The notes beneath the pieces were generated by a model. The model saw nothing but the letters and a program-made list of their open reading frames with translations, did not search any database and had not been told where the DNA came from. From NCBI RefSeq assembly GCF_000633935.1, contig NZ_KK214996.1:173729-237728 (forward strand): a stretch of 64,000 bases of DNA, given 5' to 3'. Shown in pieces: positions 44,946 to 54,272 of this stretch (positions within the stretch are counted from its first letter, which is position 1; every line of letters begins with the position of its first letter). A program made the translations under genes and the position numbers. This stretch comes from Ectothiorhodospira haloalkaliphila ATCC 51935 (GTDB taxonomy: Bacteria; Pseudomonadota; Gammaproteobacteria; Ectothiorhodospirales; Ectothiorhodospiraceae).

Positions 44946-45698
44946 ATGCACTTCCGACAGCTCTTTGAACCGGACTCTTCCACTTTCACCTACCTGCTGG
45001 CCTGCCCCGATACCGGGGTCACGGCGCTGATCGATCCCGTGCTGGAAACCGTGGACAGGGATCTGGAAGTGCTGCAGTCCATGGGACTGACCCTGGATTT
45101 TGCGGTGGAAACCCATATCCACGCGGACCACATCACCGGGGCGCAGCGCCTCAAGCAAGCCACCGGCTGCCAGATCGCGGGGCCGGCGCTGGACGAAATC
45201 CCCTGCCGTGATGTAGGTCTGCGCGAGGGCGAGCCATTCAAGCTGGGCAGCATCACCCTGAACCCGCTGTTCACCCCCGGGCACACCGACACCCACCACG
45301 CCTACCTGCTGGATCACCACGGTCTCAAGCTGCTGTTCTCGGGCGATGCCCTGCTGATCGAGAGCTGCGGACGCACCGATTTTCAGTCCGGCGACGCCCA
45401 CGTGCTCTACCACAGCATCCAGGACAAATTCTTCAGCCTGCCTGACGAAACCCTGGTCTACCCCGCCCACGATTACGAGGAACGGCGCATCACCACCATC
45501 GGCCAGGAAAAGCTGCGCAACCCCCGCCTGGGGAAAGGCCGCAGCGAGGCCGAGTTCGTGAAGATCATGCACGACATGGACCTGCCCTACCCCCGCAAGA
45601 TCGATTTCGCGGTCCCCGGCAACGAACAATGCGGCGCCTGCCCGGACAACGTACCCGAAGAGATGCGCGGCTTGTGCGAGGCGAGTCGGCAGGGGTAG
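44946..45698 (+). CDS. Persulfide dioxygenase-like metallo-beta-lactamase protein (ETHE1 family)
   Basis: A 250-residue metallo-beta-lactamase-fold enzyme of the ETHE1/Blh group, which oxidises glutathione persulfide to sulfite. Iron ligands are visible: THIHADHITGA near residue 58, TPGHTDTHHAY near residue 112, SGDALLIESCGRTDF near residue 130 and YPAHDYEERRITTI near residue 174. The extension after the fold (NEQCGACPDNVPEEMRGLC) has three cysteines. GAGGA precedes the ATG at 44946. The 276 bp before it hold no clear gene. In sulfur-oxidising bacteria such enzymes act with rhodaneses; an exported rhodanese is encoded at 30571. Confidence 0.88.
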   Translation: MHFRQLFEPDSSTFTYLLACPDTGVTALIDPVLETVDRDLEVLQSMGLTLDFAVETHIHADHITGAQRLKQATGCQIAGPALDEIPCRDVGLREGEPFKLGSITLNPLFTPGHTDTHHAYLLDHHGLKLLFSGDALLIESCGRTDFQSGDAHVLYHSIQDKFFSLPDETLVYPAHDYEERRITTIGQEKLRNPRLGKGRSEAEFVKIMHDMDLPYPRKIDFAVPGNEQCGACPDNVPEEMRGLCEASRQG

Positions 45699-45724
45699 TG
45701 CGGAACAAGAAACCTTGTTCCGCA
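45699..45724. terminator. Perfect 11-bp hairpin between convergent genes
   Basis: TGCGGAACAAG and CTTGTTCCGCA pair perfectly around the loop AAAC. It starts right after the stop of the dioxygenase-like gene and faces the convergent ETF-QO gene at 45862. No U-run follows, so it may be a Rho-assisted or mRNA-protecting structure rather than an intrinsic terminator. Confidence 0.6.
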
Positions 45725-45861
45725 GCAGGCAACCCGATCAGCGCGTCGAGCTAGGGTGAAGTCCGGCGATCAAAGAAATACCGCCCCCCTAGCTGCCTGG
45801 AGGCCTTGAGCACGGCTTGGTCAGCAAAACGGCAGGGTTGGGTGCGGTGCTTGGCACTGTC

Positions 45862-47499
45862 TCACATGCCAGGATAGTTGGGTCCATCTCCACCTTGAGG
45901 CACCACCCAGTCGATATTCTGGTCCGGATCCTTGATATCACAGGTCTTGCAGTGCACGCAGTTCTGGGCGTTGATCTGCAGACGCGACCCATTGGCATCC
46001 CCGGTCTCCACATATTCATATACGCCCGCGGGGCAATAGCGGGCTTCCGGCCCCGCGTAAACCGGGAGATTCAGAGCAGTAGGCCGATTTTCGTCTCTCA
46101 GCTTGAGGTGGATCGGTTGACCCTCTTCGTGGTTCGTGTTGGAAAGAAAAACCGAAGAGAGGCGGTCGAAGGTGATGGCCCCATCAGGACGGGGATAATC
46201 GATGGGCTGGCAATCCCTGGCGGGACGCAGGCGCTCATGGTCGGCGTGATGGCGCAGGGTCCAGGGAGCGCGACCACGAAAGACATAGGTATCCACCGCC
46301 GCGTGGGCCAGTCCAGCCCAGAGACCCCAGCGAAAACCGGGGCGGATGTTACGGGCTCGGTGGAGTTCCCGGATCACCCAGGTATTGTCGAGGCGGCTAC
46401 GGAAATCGCTGGCTTCGGCACCGCCGGCCGGTGACGAGGTCAGCAGATCGAAAACGGTCTCTGCCGCCGTGATGCCACTCTTCATGGCATTGTCGCTGCC
46501 CTTGATGCGTGGCACGTCGAGAAAGCCCGCCGTGTCCCCCACCAGCAGGCCGCCGGGGAAGCTGAGTTTCGGCAGGCCCTGCAGCCCCCCCTCCACCAGC
46601 GCCCGGGCCCCATAGGCGATGCGTTTGCCACCTTCGAATACGGGCCGGATGGCCGGATGGGTCTTGAAGCGCTGCATTTCCTCGAAGGGGCTCAGGTAGG
46701 GATTTTCGTAGTCCAGCCCCACAATGAAGCCCACCGCCACCCGATTGTCCTCCAGATGGTAAAGAAACCCGCCGCCATAGGTGCGGGTATCCAGTGGCCA
46801 GCCCACGGAGTGGATCACCTGACCAGGCCGGTGCCGGGTCGGGTCCACTTCCCAGACTTCCTTGATGCCCAGTCCGTAGGTCTGTGGTCCCACCCCTTCG
46901 CGCAGACGGAAGCGGTCGATGAGCGTCTTGGTCAGGGAGCCATGACAGCCCTCGCAAAAAAGCGTCTGGCGGGCATGGAGTTCCACGCCGGGCTCGAAGC
47001 GTGGGCCCTCGCTGCCATCCGGGTTGCGGCCCATGTCCGCGGTGGCCACGCCCTTGACCGCCCCCTGCTCGTCATGGAGCACCTCGGCTGCCGGAAATCC
47101 GGGCAGCACTTCCACGCCCAGGGCCTCGGCCTGTTCCGCCAGCCAGCGACAGAGATTGCCCAGGCTGATGATGTAATTGCCCTGGTTGTGCATCTGTGGT
47201 GGCGTGGGCAGTCGCAGGGCACGGCCCTGGGTCAGCAGCAGGAACTGGTCCTCGCTGACGGCGGTGTTCAGGGGGGCGCCCCGTTCTCGCCAGTCCGGCA
47301 GCAGTTCATGCAGGGCCCGGGGCGCGAACACCGCGCCCGAGAGGATATGGGCACCCACCTCGGAGCCCTTTTCCAGCACACAGACTGACAGATCCTGTCC
47401 TGTCTGCTTGGCCTGCTGACGCAGACGGATGGCCGCCGCCAGCCCGGCTGGACCGGCACCAACGATGACCACGTCGAATTCCATGCTCTCACGTTCCAC
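45862..47499 (-). CDS. Electron transfer flavoprotein-ubiquinone oxidoreductase
   Basis: A 545-residue membrane-bound enzyme that takes electrons from ETF and reduces ubiquinone. The FAD motif VVIVGAGPAGLAAAIRL opens the protein; GSEVGAHILSGAVFAPRAL follows. The C-terminal 4Fe-4S ligands are in ARYCPAGVYEY and QNCVHCKTCDIKDP, with the end GGDGPNYPGM typical of the family. Start 47499 or the ATG 15 bases downstream (MEFDVVIVG). It is the last gene of the leftward operon after etfB and etfA, closing the path from acyl-CoA dehydrogenases (such as LiuA) to the respiratory chain. Confidence 0.95.
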   Translation of the reverse strand: MERESMEFDVVIVGAGPAGLAAAIRLRQQAKQTGQDLSVCVLEKGSEVGAHILSGAVFAPRALHELLPDWRERGAPLNTAVSEDQFLLLTQGRALRLPTPPQMHNQGNYIISLGNLCRWLAEQAEALGVEVLPGFPAAEVLHDEQGAVKGVATADMGRNPDGSEGPRFEPGVELHARQTLFCEGCHGSLTKTLIDRFRLREGVGPQTYGLGIKEVWEVDPTRHRPGQVIHSVGWPLDTRTYGGGFLYHLEDNRVAVGFIVGLDYENPYLSPFEEMQRFKTHPAIRPVFEGGKRIAYGARALVEGGLQGLPKLSFPGGLLVGDTAGFLDVPRIKGSDNAMKSGITAAETVFDLLTSSPAGGAEASDFRSRLDNTWVIRELHRARNIRPGFRWGLWAGLAHAAVDTYVFRGRAPWTLRHHADHERLRPARDCQPIDYPRPDGAITFDRLSSVFLSNTNHEEGQPIHLKLRDENRPTALNLPVYAGPEARYCPAGVYEYVETGDANGSRLQINAQNCVHCKTCDIKDPDQNIDWVVPQGGDGPNYPGM

Positions 47500-47520
47500 A
47501 GGGCACCTCCGGCGTTGGGT

Positions 47521-48462
47521 TCAGGATTTGAGGGCGCGAAGCCCGTCCCGCAGGGCGGGCAGCACCTCGAACAGGTCACCCACCAGGGCGTAGTCGGCCA
47601 TCTGGACCATGGGGGCCTCCTCGTCACGGTTGATGGCCACCACCACCTTGCTGTCCTTCATGCCGGCCCAATGCTGGATGGCTCCGGAGATCCCCACGGC
47701 GATGTACAGCTCGGGCGCAACCACCTTGCCGGTCTGCCCCACCTGGTAGTCGTTGGGCACGAACCCGGCATCCACGGCCGCACGGGAGGCGCCGATGGCA
47801 GCATTGAGCTCGTCGGCCAGGGACTCCAGCAGCTGGAAGCCCTCGGCACTGCCAACACCGCGCCCACCGGAGACCACCACCCTGGCCGCCCCCAGTTCCG
47901 GGCGTTCCGACTCGGTGAGCGATTCCTCCACGAAGCGTGACAGCCCCGGATCCTGGGCCGCCGGCACCGTCTCGATCGACGCCGAGCCGCCCTCGCCCAC
48001 CGGGTCAAAGGCCGTGGGACGTACCGTGATGACCCTGATCGGATCCTCGCAAATCACCCGCGCCATGACATTGCCGGCATAGATGGGCCGCTCGAAGGTG
48101 GTCGGACCCTCGATTCCGGTGATGTCCGACACCTGGGCTACATCCAGACGGGCCGCCACCCGGGGCATGAAGTCCTTGCCCTGGGTGGTGGCCGCGGCCA
48201 GTACTGCCGAGTAGTCAGAGGCCAGCGAGATGACCAGCTCAGCCAGGGGTTCGGCCAGCTGGTGAGCATAGGTCGGGTCGTCACAGAGCAGTACACGGCT
48301 CACACCCTCCAGTGCCGCCGCCGCTTCACCCACGGCCTGGCAGTCCTGCCCGGCCACCAGGACATCCACGGCATCACCCAGGGCAAGCGCAGCACTCACC
48401 GTCCTGCGGGTGACATCGGCCAGATGTCGATGATCATGTTCCGCCACTACCAGCACTGTCAT
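47521..48462 (-). CDS. etfA: Electron transfer flavoprotein alpha subunit
   Basis: A 313-residue FAD-binding subunit of ETF. Family motifs are [22 protein letters not shown] near residue 195, [21 protein letters not shown] near residue 228 and [21 protein letters not shown] near residue 277. It forms a heterodimer with EtfB and receives electrons from acyl-CoA dehydrogenases. It is 1 bp from the etfB stop and 21 bp before the ETF-QO start. Confidence 0.96.
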   Translation of the reverse strand: MTVLVVAEHDHRHLADVTRRTVSAALALGDAVDVLVAGQDCQAVGEAAAALEGVSRVLLCDDPTYAHQLAEPLAELVISLASDYSAVLAAATTQGKDFMPRVAARLDVAQVSDITGIEGPTTFERPIYAGNVMARVICEDPIRVITVRPTAFDPVGEGGSASIETVPAAQDPGLSRFVEESLTESERPELGAARVVVSGGRGVGSAEGFQLLESLADELNAAIGASRAAVDAGFVPNDYQVGQTGKVVAPELYIAVGISGAIQHWAGMKDSKVVVAINRDEEAPMVQMADYALVGDLFEVLPALRDGLRALKS

Positions 48463-48463
48463 G

Positions 48464-49213
48464 TCAGATCACCTGTGCTTCATTCTTGAGCTTGTCCAGC
48501 AATTCCCCCACGTCGGCGACGCGCACACCCGGCTTGCGCGCGGGCGGTTCGGCCACGCTGACCATGCGGATGCCGCTGCGGGTATCCACCCCGAGGCTGT
48601 CCAGGGGACGGCGATCCAGGGGTTTTTTCTTTGCCTTCATGATATTGGGGAGCTTGAGATAGCGAGGCTCGTTGAGTCGCAGATCAGTGCTCACCACCGC
48701 CGGCAGCCCCAGGGCCACGGTGCGGGTGCCTCCATCCACTTCCCGGGTGACGATCACCTCGCCGTCGCCCATCTCCAGCCGACAGGCGAAGGTACCCTGC
48801 CCCCAGCCCACACGTGCAGCGAGCATCTGCGCCGTCTGGTTGCAGTCATCATCGATGGCCTGCTTACCCATCAGCACGAGATCGGGGGACTCTTCCCCCA
48901 CCACGGCAGCCAGGGCGCGACTGATCACCACCGGCGCCAGGCTTTCCTCCGTTTCCAGCAGCAGCGCCCGGTCGGCGCCGAATGCCAGGGCCGTGCGCAG
49001 TGTGTCCTGGGCCGCGGCCGGGCCGATGCTGACTGCCACCACCTCGGTGGCCACGCCGGCCTCGCGAAGCCGCACCGCCTCCTCCATGGCGATTTCGTCG
49101 AAGGGGTTCATGGACATCTTCAGGTTGGCAATGTCCACACCGCTGCCATCGGAGCGTGGGCGCACCCGAACGGTGTAATCCACCACGCGCTTGACCGGTA
49201 CGAGTACCTTCAT
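48464..49213 (-). CDS. etfB: Electron transfer flavoprotein beta subunit
   Basis: A 249-residue AMP-binding subunit of ETF. Motifs: KVLVPVKRVVDYTVRVRP at the start, NPFDEIAMEEAVRLRE near residue 36, VLMGKQAIDDDCNQTAQMLAA near residue 114 and LPAVVSTDLRLNEPRYLKLPNIMKAKKK near residue 165. AGGAGTGGCCC precedes the ATG. Follows the universal stress protein gene by 27 bp. Confidence 0.96.
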   Translation of the reverse strand: MKVLVPVKRVVDYTVRVRPRSDGSGVDIANLKMSMNPFDEIAMEEAVRLREAGVATEVVAVSIGPAAAQDTLRTALAFGADRALLLETEESLAPVVISRALAAVVGEESPDLVLMGKQAIDDDCNQTAQMLAARVGWGQGTFACRLEMGDGEVIVTREVDGGTRTVALGLPAVVSTDLRLNEPRYLKLPNIMKAKKKPLDRRPLDSLGVDTRSGIRMVSVAEPPARKPGVRVADVGELLDKLKNEAQVI

Positions 49214-49240
49214 GGGCCACTCCTCAATAAGAAAGATATG

Positions 49241-50062
49241 TCAGGCGTTACCGTTTTCGTCGGGGCGCAGCACCAGCACCGGCGAACGGGCCGAGTGCAC
49301 CACCTCACGGGCAAAGCTGCCCATGATCACGCGCTGCAGCCCCGTACGCCCGTGGGTGGTCATGGCGATCACCGCCCCCTGTATCAGTGCCGAGTACTCC
49401 ACCACGGCCCGGGCAACGTCCTTGCCGTGAAGCACGTCCCAGTTGGCCTGCACCCCGTATTTTTCTGGCATGTGGTCCGCCATGCGGCGCAGGTAGACCC
49501 ACTCCCCCGAGTCCGCGCCGGGACCGCCATGGCCAAAGCTGGGCTTGAGCACCTGGATCAGGCGCACATCCGCGCCGATCGAGCGTGCAAAAGCCACCGC
49601 CGACGGTAACACGGCCTCGGAGAGCGGGGATCCATCCAGGCAGATCAGCACCGTGCGGATGGGCCCCGTCCACTCCTCGGATAGATCCGGGCCGGCCAGC
49701 AGCAGCGGCCGACGCGACTGACGCAGCACATGCCCGGCGACACTGCCCACCACCGCCTCGCCCACGGCCCCCCGGGCGTGTGTGGACATGACCAGGGGGC
49801 TGTCCGGCTCGGCACTCATGGCCTGCATCAGTCCGTCGGTCACCGAAGCGTGGACGACGACTTCCACCTGGGCATCGTTGAGCCCACGGGCGGCCAGAAT
49901 GCTCTGCAGCAAGGCCTTGCGTTCGGTGCTGTCCGCCTCGCGCGGCACCACCGAAACCAGCCGGACGCGGGCACCCAACTGACCGGCCAGGGAGAGGCCG
50001 GGCTTGAGGGCCGCCTGGGAACGGGCGGAGGAATCCAGGGGAATGGTAACAGTGGCGGACAT
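49241..50062 (-). CDS. Tandem universal stress protein
   Basis: A 273-residue protein with two UspA domains. The first (residues 1-135) begins TVTIPLDSSARSQAALKPGLSL, and MSTHARGAVGEAVVGSVAGHV is its nucleotide-site region. The second begins RTVLICLDGSPLSEAVLPSAV near residue 143 and ends TTHGRTGLQRVIMGSFAREVV and SPVLVLRP, the ATP-binding G-x2-G-x9-G(S/T) pattern. AAGGAG precedes the ATG at 50062. Its place between livF and etfB is unusual and suggests a link with starvation control of the operon (inference). Confidence 0.92.
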   Translation of the reverse strand: MSATVTIPLDSSARSQAALKPGLSLAGQLGARVRLVSVVPREADSTERKALLQSILAARGLNDAQVEVVVHASVTDGLMQAMSAEPDSPLVMSTHARGAVGEAVVGSVAGHVLRQSRRPLLLAGPDLSEEWTGPIRTVLICLDGSPLSEAVLPSAVAFARSIGADVRLIQVLKPSFGHGGPGADSGEWVYLRRMADHMPEKYGVQANWDVLHGKDVARAVVEYSALIQGAVIAMTTHGRTGLQRVIMGSFAREVVHSARSPVLVLRPDENGNA

Positions 50063-50097
50063 GGCGCACTCCTTGATAGCAGCAATCGAATCCGGCA

Positions 50098-50934
50098 TCA
50101 GGCAAGCCAGCGCTTGCGACGCCGGTAATGTTTGACGTTGAGGTAATCCACCTTGCCGGACCCACCCAGGTAGAACTCCTGTACATCGGGGTTCTCCCGC
50201 ATGACGGCGGCATCGGCGCTCATCACCACGTGGCCGTTCTCCAGCAGGTAAGCGTAATCCACCACCTCCAGGGCGGCCGCGGCGTTCTGTTCCACCAGCA
50301 GCACGCTGACCCCCTGCTCCTTGTTGATCTCACGGATGATCTGGAAGATCTCCTGCACCAGCAGCGGCGAGAGGCCCAGGCTGGGCTCGTCCAGCATGAT
50401 CAGTTCAGGCTCCGTCATGAGGGCACGGCCGATGGCGAGCATCTGCTGCTCACCCCCCGACAGGTAGCCGGCCTTGCTGCGGGCCCGCTCCTTGAGCCGG
50501 GGAAAGTAATTGAACACCTGCTCCTTGAGTTCCTGATAGCGCTGGCGGCTGCCGCGGGTGGCATAGGCGGCCAGCAGGTTGTCCTCCGGTGACAGGTGCT
50601 CGAAGATGCGCCGTCCCTCAAGGACGTGCACCAGGCCGCGGGCAACCCGTTTTGGCGGCGACAGCGACAGCATGTCCTGACCCTGAAAGCTGAGCGCCCC
50701 CCGGGTCACCAAGCCGCGCTCCGGGGCCAGCAGGCCACTGATGGCCTTGAGGGTGGTGCTCTTGCCGGCGCCGTTGCTGCCCAGAAGGGCGATCATCTGC
50801 CCTTTGTGGATCTTCAGTGAAACGCCCTTGATGGCCAGGAAGACCTTGTCGTAGATCACTTCCACGTTGGCCAGTTCGAGCAGAGGCTGGCCGGCGTCGG
50901 CGACCGGCGCGGTTTGACTGGCAGTATTCTGCAT
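50098..50934 (-). CDS. livF: Branched-chain acid ABC transporter ATPase, LivF-like
   Basis: A 278-residue ATPase. Walker A ALLGSNGAGKSTTLKAI near residue 50, the Q-loop region, the signature YLSGGEQQMLAIGRAL near residue 155 and Walker B LIMLDEPSLGLSPLLV are all present. The C-terminal DVQEFYLGGSGKVDYLNVKHYRRRKRWLA tail is longer than in E. coli LivF, a feature of the phenylacetate/acyl-type Liv systems. Separated from livK by 73 bp that hold a strong hairpin. Confidence 0.92.
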   Translation of the reverse strand: MQNTASQTAPVADAGQPLLELANVEVIYDKVFLAIKGVSLKIHKGQMIALLGSNGAGKSTTLKAISGLLAPERGLVTRGALSFQGQDMLSLSPPKRVARGLVHVLEGRRIFEHLSPEDNLLAAYATRGSRQRYQELKEQVFNYFPRLKERARSKAGYLSGGEQQMLAIGRALMTEPELIMLDEPSLGLSPLLVQEIFQIIREINKEQGVSVLLVEQNAAAALEVVDYAYLLENGHVVMSADAAVMRENPDVQEFYLGGSGKVDYLNVKHYRRRKRWLA

Positions 50935-50972
50935 GGGATCACCCCTTTCCTGTCATGGATACCCGTCGGGCC

Positions 50973-50996
50973 GCCGGGGCGCTCGTCCGCCCCGGC
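50973..50996. promoter_or_regulatory. Stem-loop between livK and livF
   Basis: GCCGGGGCG and CGCCCCGGC form a perfect 9-bp GC stem with loop CTCGTC, starting 12 nt after the livK stop on the minus strand. Such hairpins behind the binding-protein gene of ABC operons usually protect the upstream message and lower the expression of the ATPase behind. Confidence 0.5.
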
Positions 50997-51007
50997 GACA
51001 TGGGGGC

Positions 51008-52255
51008 TCAGCGGCCTTCGCGGAAGCCGGCGGCGTCCTTCTCGATCTCTTCCCAGACGATATCCTGGTGAGCCGCGTACCAGTCGGTCAGCGGTTCCCA
51101 GGCCTCGCCATTCCAGGCGGACACGCGACCGTAACCACCCCCTTGATGATCATCCGCGGTGATGGTGATGGGCGGCATCATGCCTCTGGCATCGAAGTTC
51201 TCGATCATGCGGAAGCCATCACGCAGTTTTTCACCGGTCAGCGGAGCCCCGAACTCCTGCATGGCCAGGCGCGCGGCCTCCACGGCCACTGCCATGGTGG
51301 CAACGCCGATGTTGTAATAGGTGGTGCCCACATTGTTCGCGGAACCCTGGCCGCGGCCCGGTTCGATCACGTGTTCCATGATGTCCTGGATGATCGGGTG
51401 ATCGGTGCCCGTGCCCACGGCCTCGAAGCGCTTGACGCCGTTCATGTGGTTACCGCCCACGTTGCGCGCATCCGTCTCCGCCAGCCATACCACCGAGAGG
51501 ATGTTCTCCTGACGGATACCGTTGCGGATGGCTTCACGCACCGACACCTGCTGGCCGCCACCGGCGCCCCAGATGATCACGTGGTCAGGCCGGTAGCGAC
51601 GCAAATCGGACCAGGTGGCCGACTGTTCGGTGCCGGGGCTGGGATAAGCGAAGGCACGCAGTTCAAAGTCCTTCTTCTCGGCCAGATCACGCAGCACGGG
51701 GATGGGCTCGCGGCCAAAGGGAGAATCGATATGCACCAGCGCGATCCGCTTGCCTTCAAGACCTCCCTGGTGCTGATCAATGTAGTCCGCCAGCACCGTG
51801 GCCTGTGACCAGTAAGTGGCCATCATCGGGAAGACGAAGGGGAAGGTTTCACCTTCGCTGGCATCACCACGACCGTGCAACGCGGTGATCATCACCACCT
51901 CGTCACTCAGCACCCGGTTCACCGCGGCACGGGACACCGGCGTACTGAAGAAATCCACCAGCACCGCACCTTCCCGACGGGCGCGGTTATAGGCCTCCAG
52001 GCCCCGCTGGGGTTCGTTGGCGGTGTCCCGCACGATGGTCTCGATCATGTGGCCTTCGATGCCACCGGTCTCGTTCACGAGCCGCAGATAGTCCCTCTGG
52101 CCCTGATGATACTCATCGGTCACAAAGGTGTAGACGGCGGTAAAGTCCTGCAACAGCGCGAACTTGATGGGCTCCTTCTCGGCCTGGGCGGTGCCGCTCA
52201 GGCCCAGGGCCGCGGCTCCGGCCATGCCGGCCAGCCATCGGGTGAATGGTTTCAT
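51008..52255 (-). CDS. livK: Branched-chain acid ABC transporter substrate-binding protein
   Basis: A 415-residue periplasmic protein of the Peripla_BP_6 type. The signal peptide (WLAGMAGAAALGLSGTAQAEK) is followed by IKFALLQDFTAVYTFVTDEYHQG, VRDTANEPQRGLEAYNRA near residue 65 and VLVDFFSTPVSRAAVNRVLSD. The ligand may be a carboxylic acid rather than an amino acid, since two acyl-CoA synthetases share the operon. GGAGGAG lies 9 bases before the ATG at 52255; an earlier ATG at 52264 is less likely. Confidence 0.92.
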   Translation of the reverse strand: MKPFTRWLAGMAGAAALGLSGTAQAEKEPIKFALLQDFTAVYTFVTDEYHQGQRDYLRLVNETGGIEGHMIETIVRDTANEPQRGLEAYNRARREGAVLVDFFSTPVSRAAVNRVLSDEVVMITALHGRGDASEGETFPFVFPMMATYWSQATVLADYIDQHQGGLEGKRIALVHIDSPFGREPIPVLRDLAEKKDFELRAFAYPSPGTEQSATWSDLRRYRPDHVIIWGAGGGQQVSVREAIRNGIRQENILSVVWLAETDARNVGGNHMNGVKRFEAVGTGTDHPIIQDIMEHVIEPGRGQGSANNVGTTYYNIGVATMAVAVEAARLAMQEFGAPLTGEKLRDGFRMIENFDARGMMPPITITADDHQGGGYGRVSAWNGEAWEPLTDWYAAHQDIVWEEIEKDAAGFREGR

Positions 52256-52284
52256 GACGCACACTCCTCCAAGGTTTTCTATGC

Positions 52285-52300
52285 CCTCCCCACGGGGAGG
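52285..52300. promoter_or_regulatory. Short hairpin between livM and livK
   Basis: CCTCCC and GGGAGG flank CACG in the 47-bp gap between the livM stop and the livK start. With the hairpin at 50973 it brackets the livK message, which might raise its stability. Confidence 0.4.
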
Positions 52301-52302
52301 TA

Positions 52303-53376
52303 TCAGCTCTGGGTATGACGGAAAGGCCAGACCACGAAGTACTTGCGCAGGTTGTCGTAGATCTTGGCCAATCCCAGGGGCTCATACAGCAACACACCGA
52401 TGATCAATGCCCCGTAGACCATCAGCGGAATGTGAGCGATCAGATTGAACGAGATGGGAATCCACTCGTAGGTGGCCAGGAAGGCCAGTACATTGGTGAG
52501 CACAATGGGCAGCAGGAGCACGAAGCCGGCCCCCAGATACGCGCCGATGACGCTGCCCAGGCCACCCACCAGCACCATGGCCACCAGCTGGATGGAGACA
52601 TTGAAGCCGAACTGCTCGGGCGTGACCGCCTGGTAGTAGCAGAAGGCCAGGATGGCGCCGGTGACCCCCCCCAGGAAGGAGGCGGCAAAGAAGGCCAGCA
52701 GCTTGTATCTCACCGGATCCACCCCGATCACCGCCGCGGCGAAATCCTTGTCCCGCACCGCCACCAGCGCCCGACCAAAGCTGGTGCGCTTGATGTTGAG
52801 CAGCAGCAGGGTCACCACCACGGTCCACAACAGTGCCATGTAGTAGAGCGAGGCGTCACTCTGCAGGGGCATGAACAGGAAGGTGACATCGGGGGTGCTC
52901 AGAGTGGCCTGGGCGCCCCCGGAGATGGCGGGCACATTGATGATCACCCACTCCACCAGGTATTGCATGGCGAGGGTGGCCATCACCAGATAGAGCCCCT
53001 TCACCCGTAGCGCCGCGGCCCCGAAGATCACGCCGATGAAGGCCGACATCAGGCCCGCCCCCAGCAGGGCGAACTCGAAGGGAACACCGGCGCGCGTGAG
53101 ATGGATGCTGGTATAGGCGCCGATGGCCAGCACGGCGGCAAAGCCGAAGTGCAGTTGCCCCGCCATGCCCATCAACAGGGTCAGCGACAGGGCGGCCGCG
53201 GTCCAGATCAGCCATGGCAGCATGTAGCTGGTGAGATAGAGATCGGACAGGAAGAACGGTGCCAGCAGTGCCAGTGCCACCAGTAACTGCATGATGCGGC
53301 GGTCGGCGGTCACCGGCCACAGGGCCCGCGACGAGGCATAGCGCGTATGCTTGATTCCGGACAGTCGATAGAACAT
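52303..53376 (-). CDS. livM: Branched-chain acid ABC transporter permease LivM
   Basis: A 357-residue inner-membrane permease with about ten hydrophobic segments. The family motif GMAGQLHFGFAAVLAIGAYTS lies near residue 69, and the EAA-like loop IKRTSFGRALVAVRDKDFAAAVIGVDPVRYKLLAF near residue 192. It pairs with LivH. 5 bp after the livH stop. Confidence 0.93.
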   Translation of the reverse strand: MFYRLSGIKHTRYASSRALWPVTADRRIMQLLVALALLAPFFLSDLYLTSYMLPWLIWTAAALSLTLLMGMAGQLHFGFAAVLAIGAYTSIHLTRAGVPFEFALLGAGLMSAFIGVIFGAAALRVKGLYLVMATLAMQYLVEWVIINVPAISGGAQATLSTPDVTFLFMPLQSDASLYYMALLWTVVVTLLLLNIKRTSFGRALVAVRDKDFAAAVIGVDPVRYKLLAFFAASFLGGVTGAILAFCYYQAVTPEQFGFNVSIQLVAMVLVGGLGSVIGAYLGAGFVLLLPIVLTNVLAFLATYEWIPISFNLIAHIPLMVYGALIIGVLLYEPLGLAKIYDNLRKYFVVWPFRHTQS

Positions 53377-53381
53377 GGCGC

Positions 53382-54269
53382 TCAGACCCTCTCGATATCT
53401 TCACGGCCGAAGATGCCGTGGGGGCGGAAAATGATGGTCAGCAGGATGATCAGGGAGGTCACCACATCACGCGTGCCGCCCCCCACCAGTGGATCCACAT
53501 ACCCGGGAATGACGCTACCGAGGATGCCGACGATCAGCCCCGCCACGAACACGCCGTAGATGCTGTCCAGTCCCCCGAGGATGACCACCGCCACCGCCGG
53601 AAAGAGCAAAGCGGTCAGGGTCCAGTCCACCCCCTGCACCGATCCCCACATGGCGCCCGCGGCCACGGCAGAGATGCCGGCCAGACCCCAGGAGATGGCC
53701 ACGGCCCGTTCCACAGAGATACCCACAGACCAGCTGGAAACGTGATCATCGGAGACCGCCCGCAGCTTCGTGCCGATGCGGGTGCGGAAGAACAGCAGGG
53801 CGCCGGCCACCATCAGGCCGCCAATGATTCCGCCCACCAGGTATTCCCGATTGATGAACACATCGCCGACGATGATGGGCATCATGTCCAGACCCAGGTC
53901 CAGGCTCTTGGGGGAGGCCCCCAGCAGGCCGGGGCCGAGGCCTCGCAGCAGGCTTTCCAGGCCCAGGGTGAGCATGACCACCATGATGATGGGCTGCCCC
54001 ACCATCTTGCGCAGCAGCAGGCGCTCGGTGACCATGCCGAACAGAAACATGCCGACGATGGCCAGCAGGATGGCAAACACGATCGGTATGCCCAGCAGGT
54101 GGGCGAACATCCAGATGAGGTAGGCGGCGATCATCACCATGGCCCCCTGGGCCAGGTTGGGAACCCCGGAGGATTTGTAGATCAGCACGATGCCCAGGGC
54201 GACCAGGCTGTACATCAGGCCGGTCAGGGCGCCGTTGATGATCAATTCGATCAGGAACTGGATATCCAC
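53382..54269 (-). CDS. livH: Branched-chain acid ABC transporter permease LivH
   Basis: A 295-residue permease. It begins IQFLIELIINGALTGLMYSLVALGIVLIYKSSGVPNLAQGAMVM, the standard LivH start, and has the loop RTRIGTKLRAVSDDHVSSWSVGISVERAVAISWGLAG near residue 166. It lies 3 bp after the stop of the acyl-CoA synthetase, so the transporter genes are interrupted by, but co-transcribed with, that enzyme. Confidence 0.93.
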   Translation of the reverse strand: MDIQFLIELIINGALTGLMYSLVALGIVLIYKSSGVPNLAQGAMVMIAAYLIWMFAHLLGIPIVFAILLAIVGMFLFGMVTERLLLRKMVGQPIIMVVMLTLGLESLLRGLGPGLLGASPKSLDLGLDMMPIIVGDVFINREYLVGGIIGGLMVAGALLFFRTRIGTKLRAVSDDHVSSWSVGISVERAVAISWGLAGISAVAAGAMWGSVQGVDWTLTALLFPAVAVVILGGLDSIYGVFVAGLIVGILGSVIPGYVDPLVGGGTRDVVTSLIILLTIIFRPHGIFGREDIERV

Positions 54270-54272
54270 TGC

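Noticed and set aside
45699-45724. Treating this hairpin as an insertion-sequence inverted repeat
   Set aside because: It is a closed hairpin with a 4-base loop exactly between two convergent genes, which fits a terminator-type structure.
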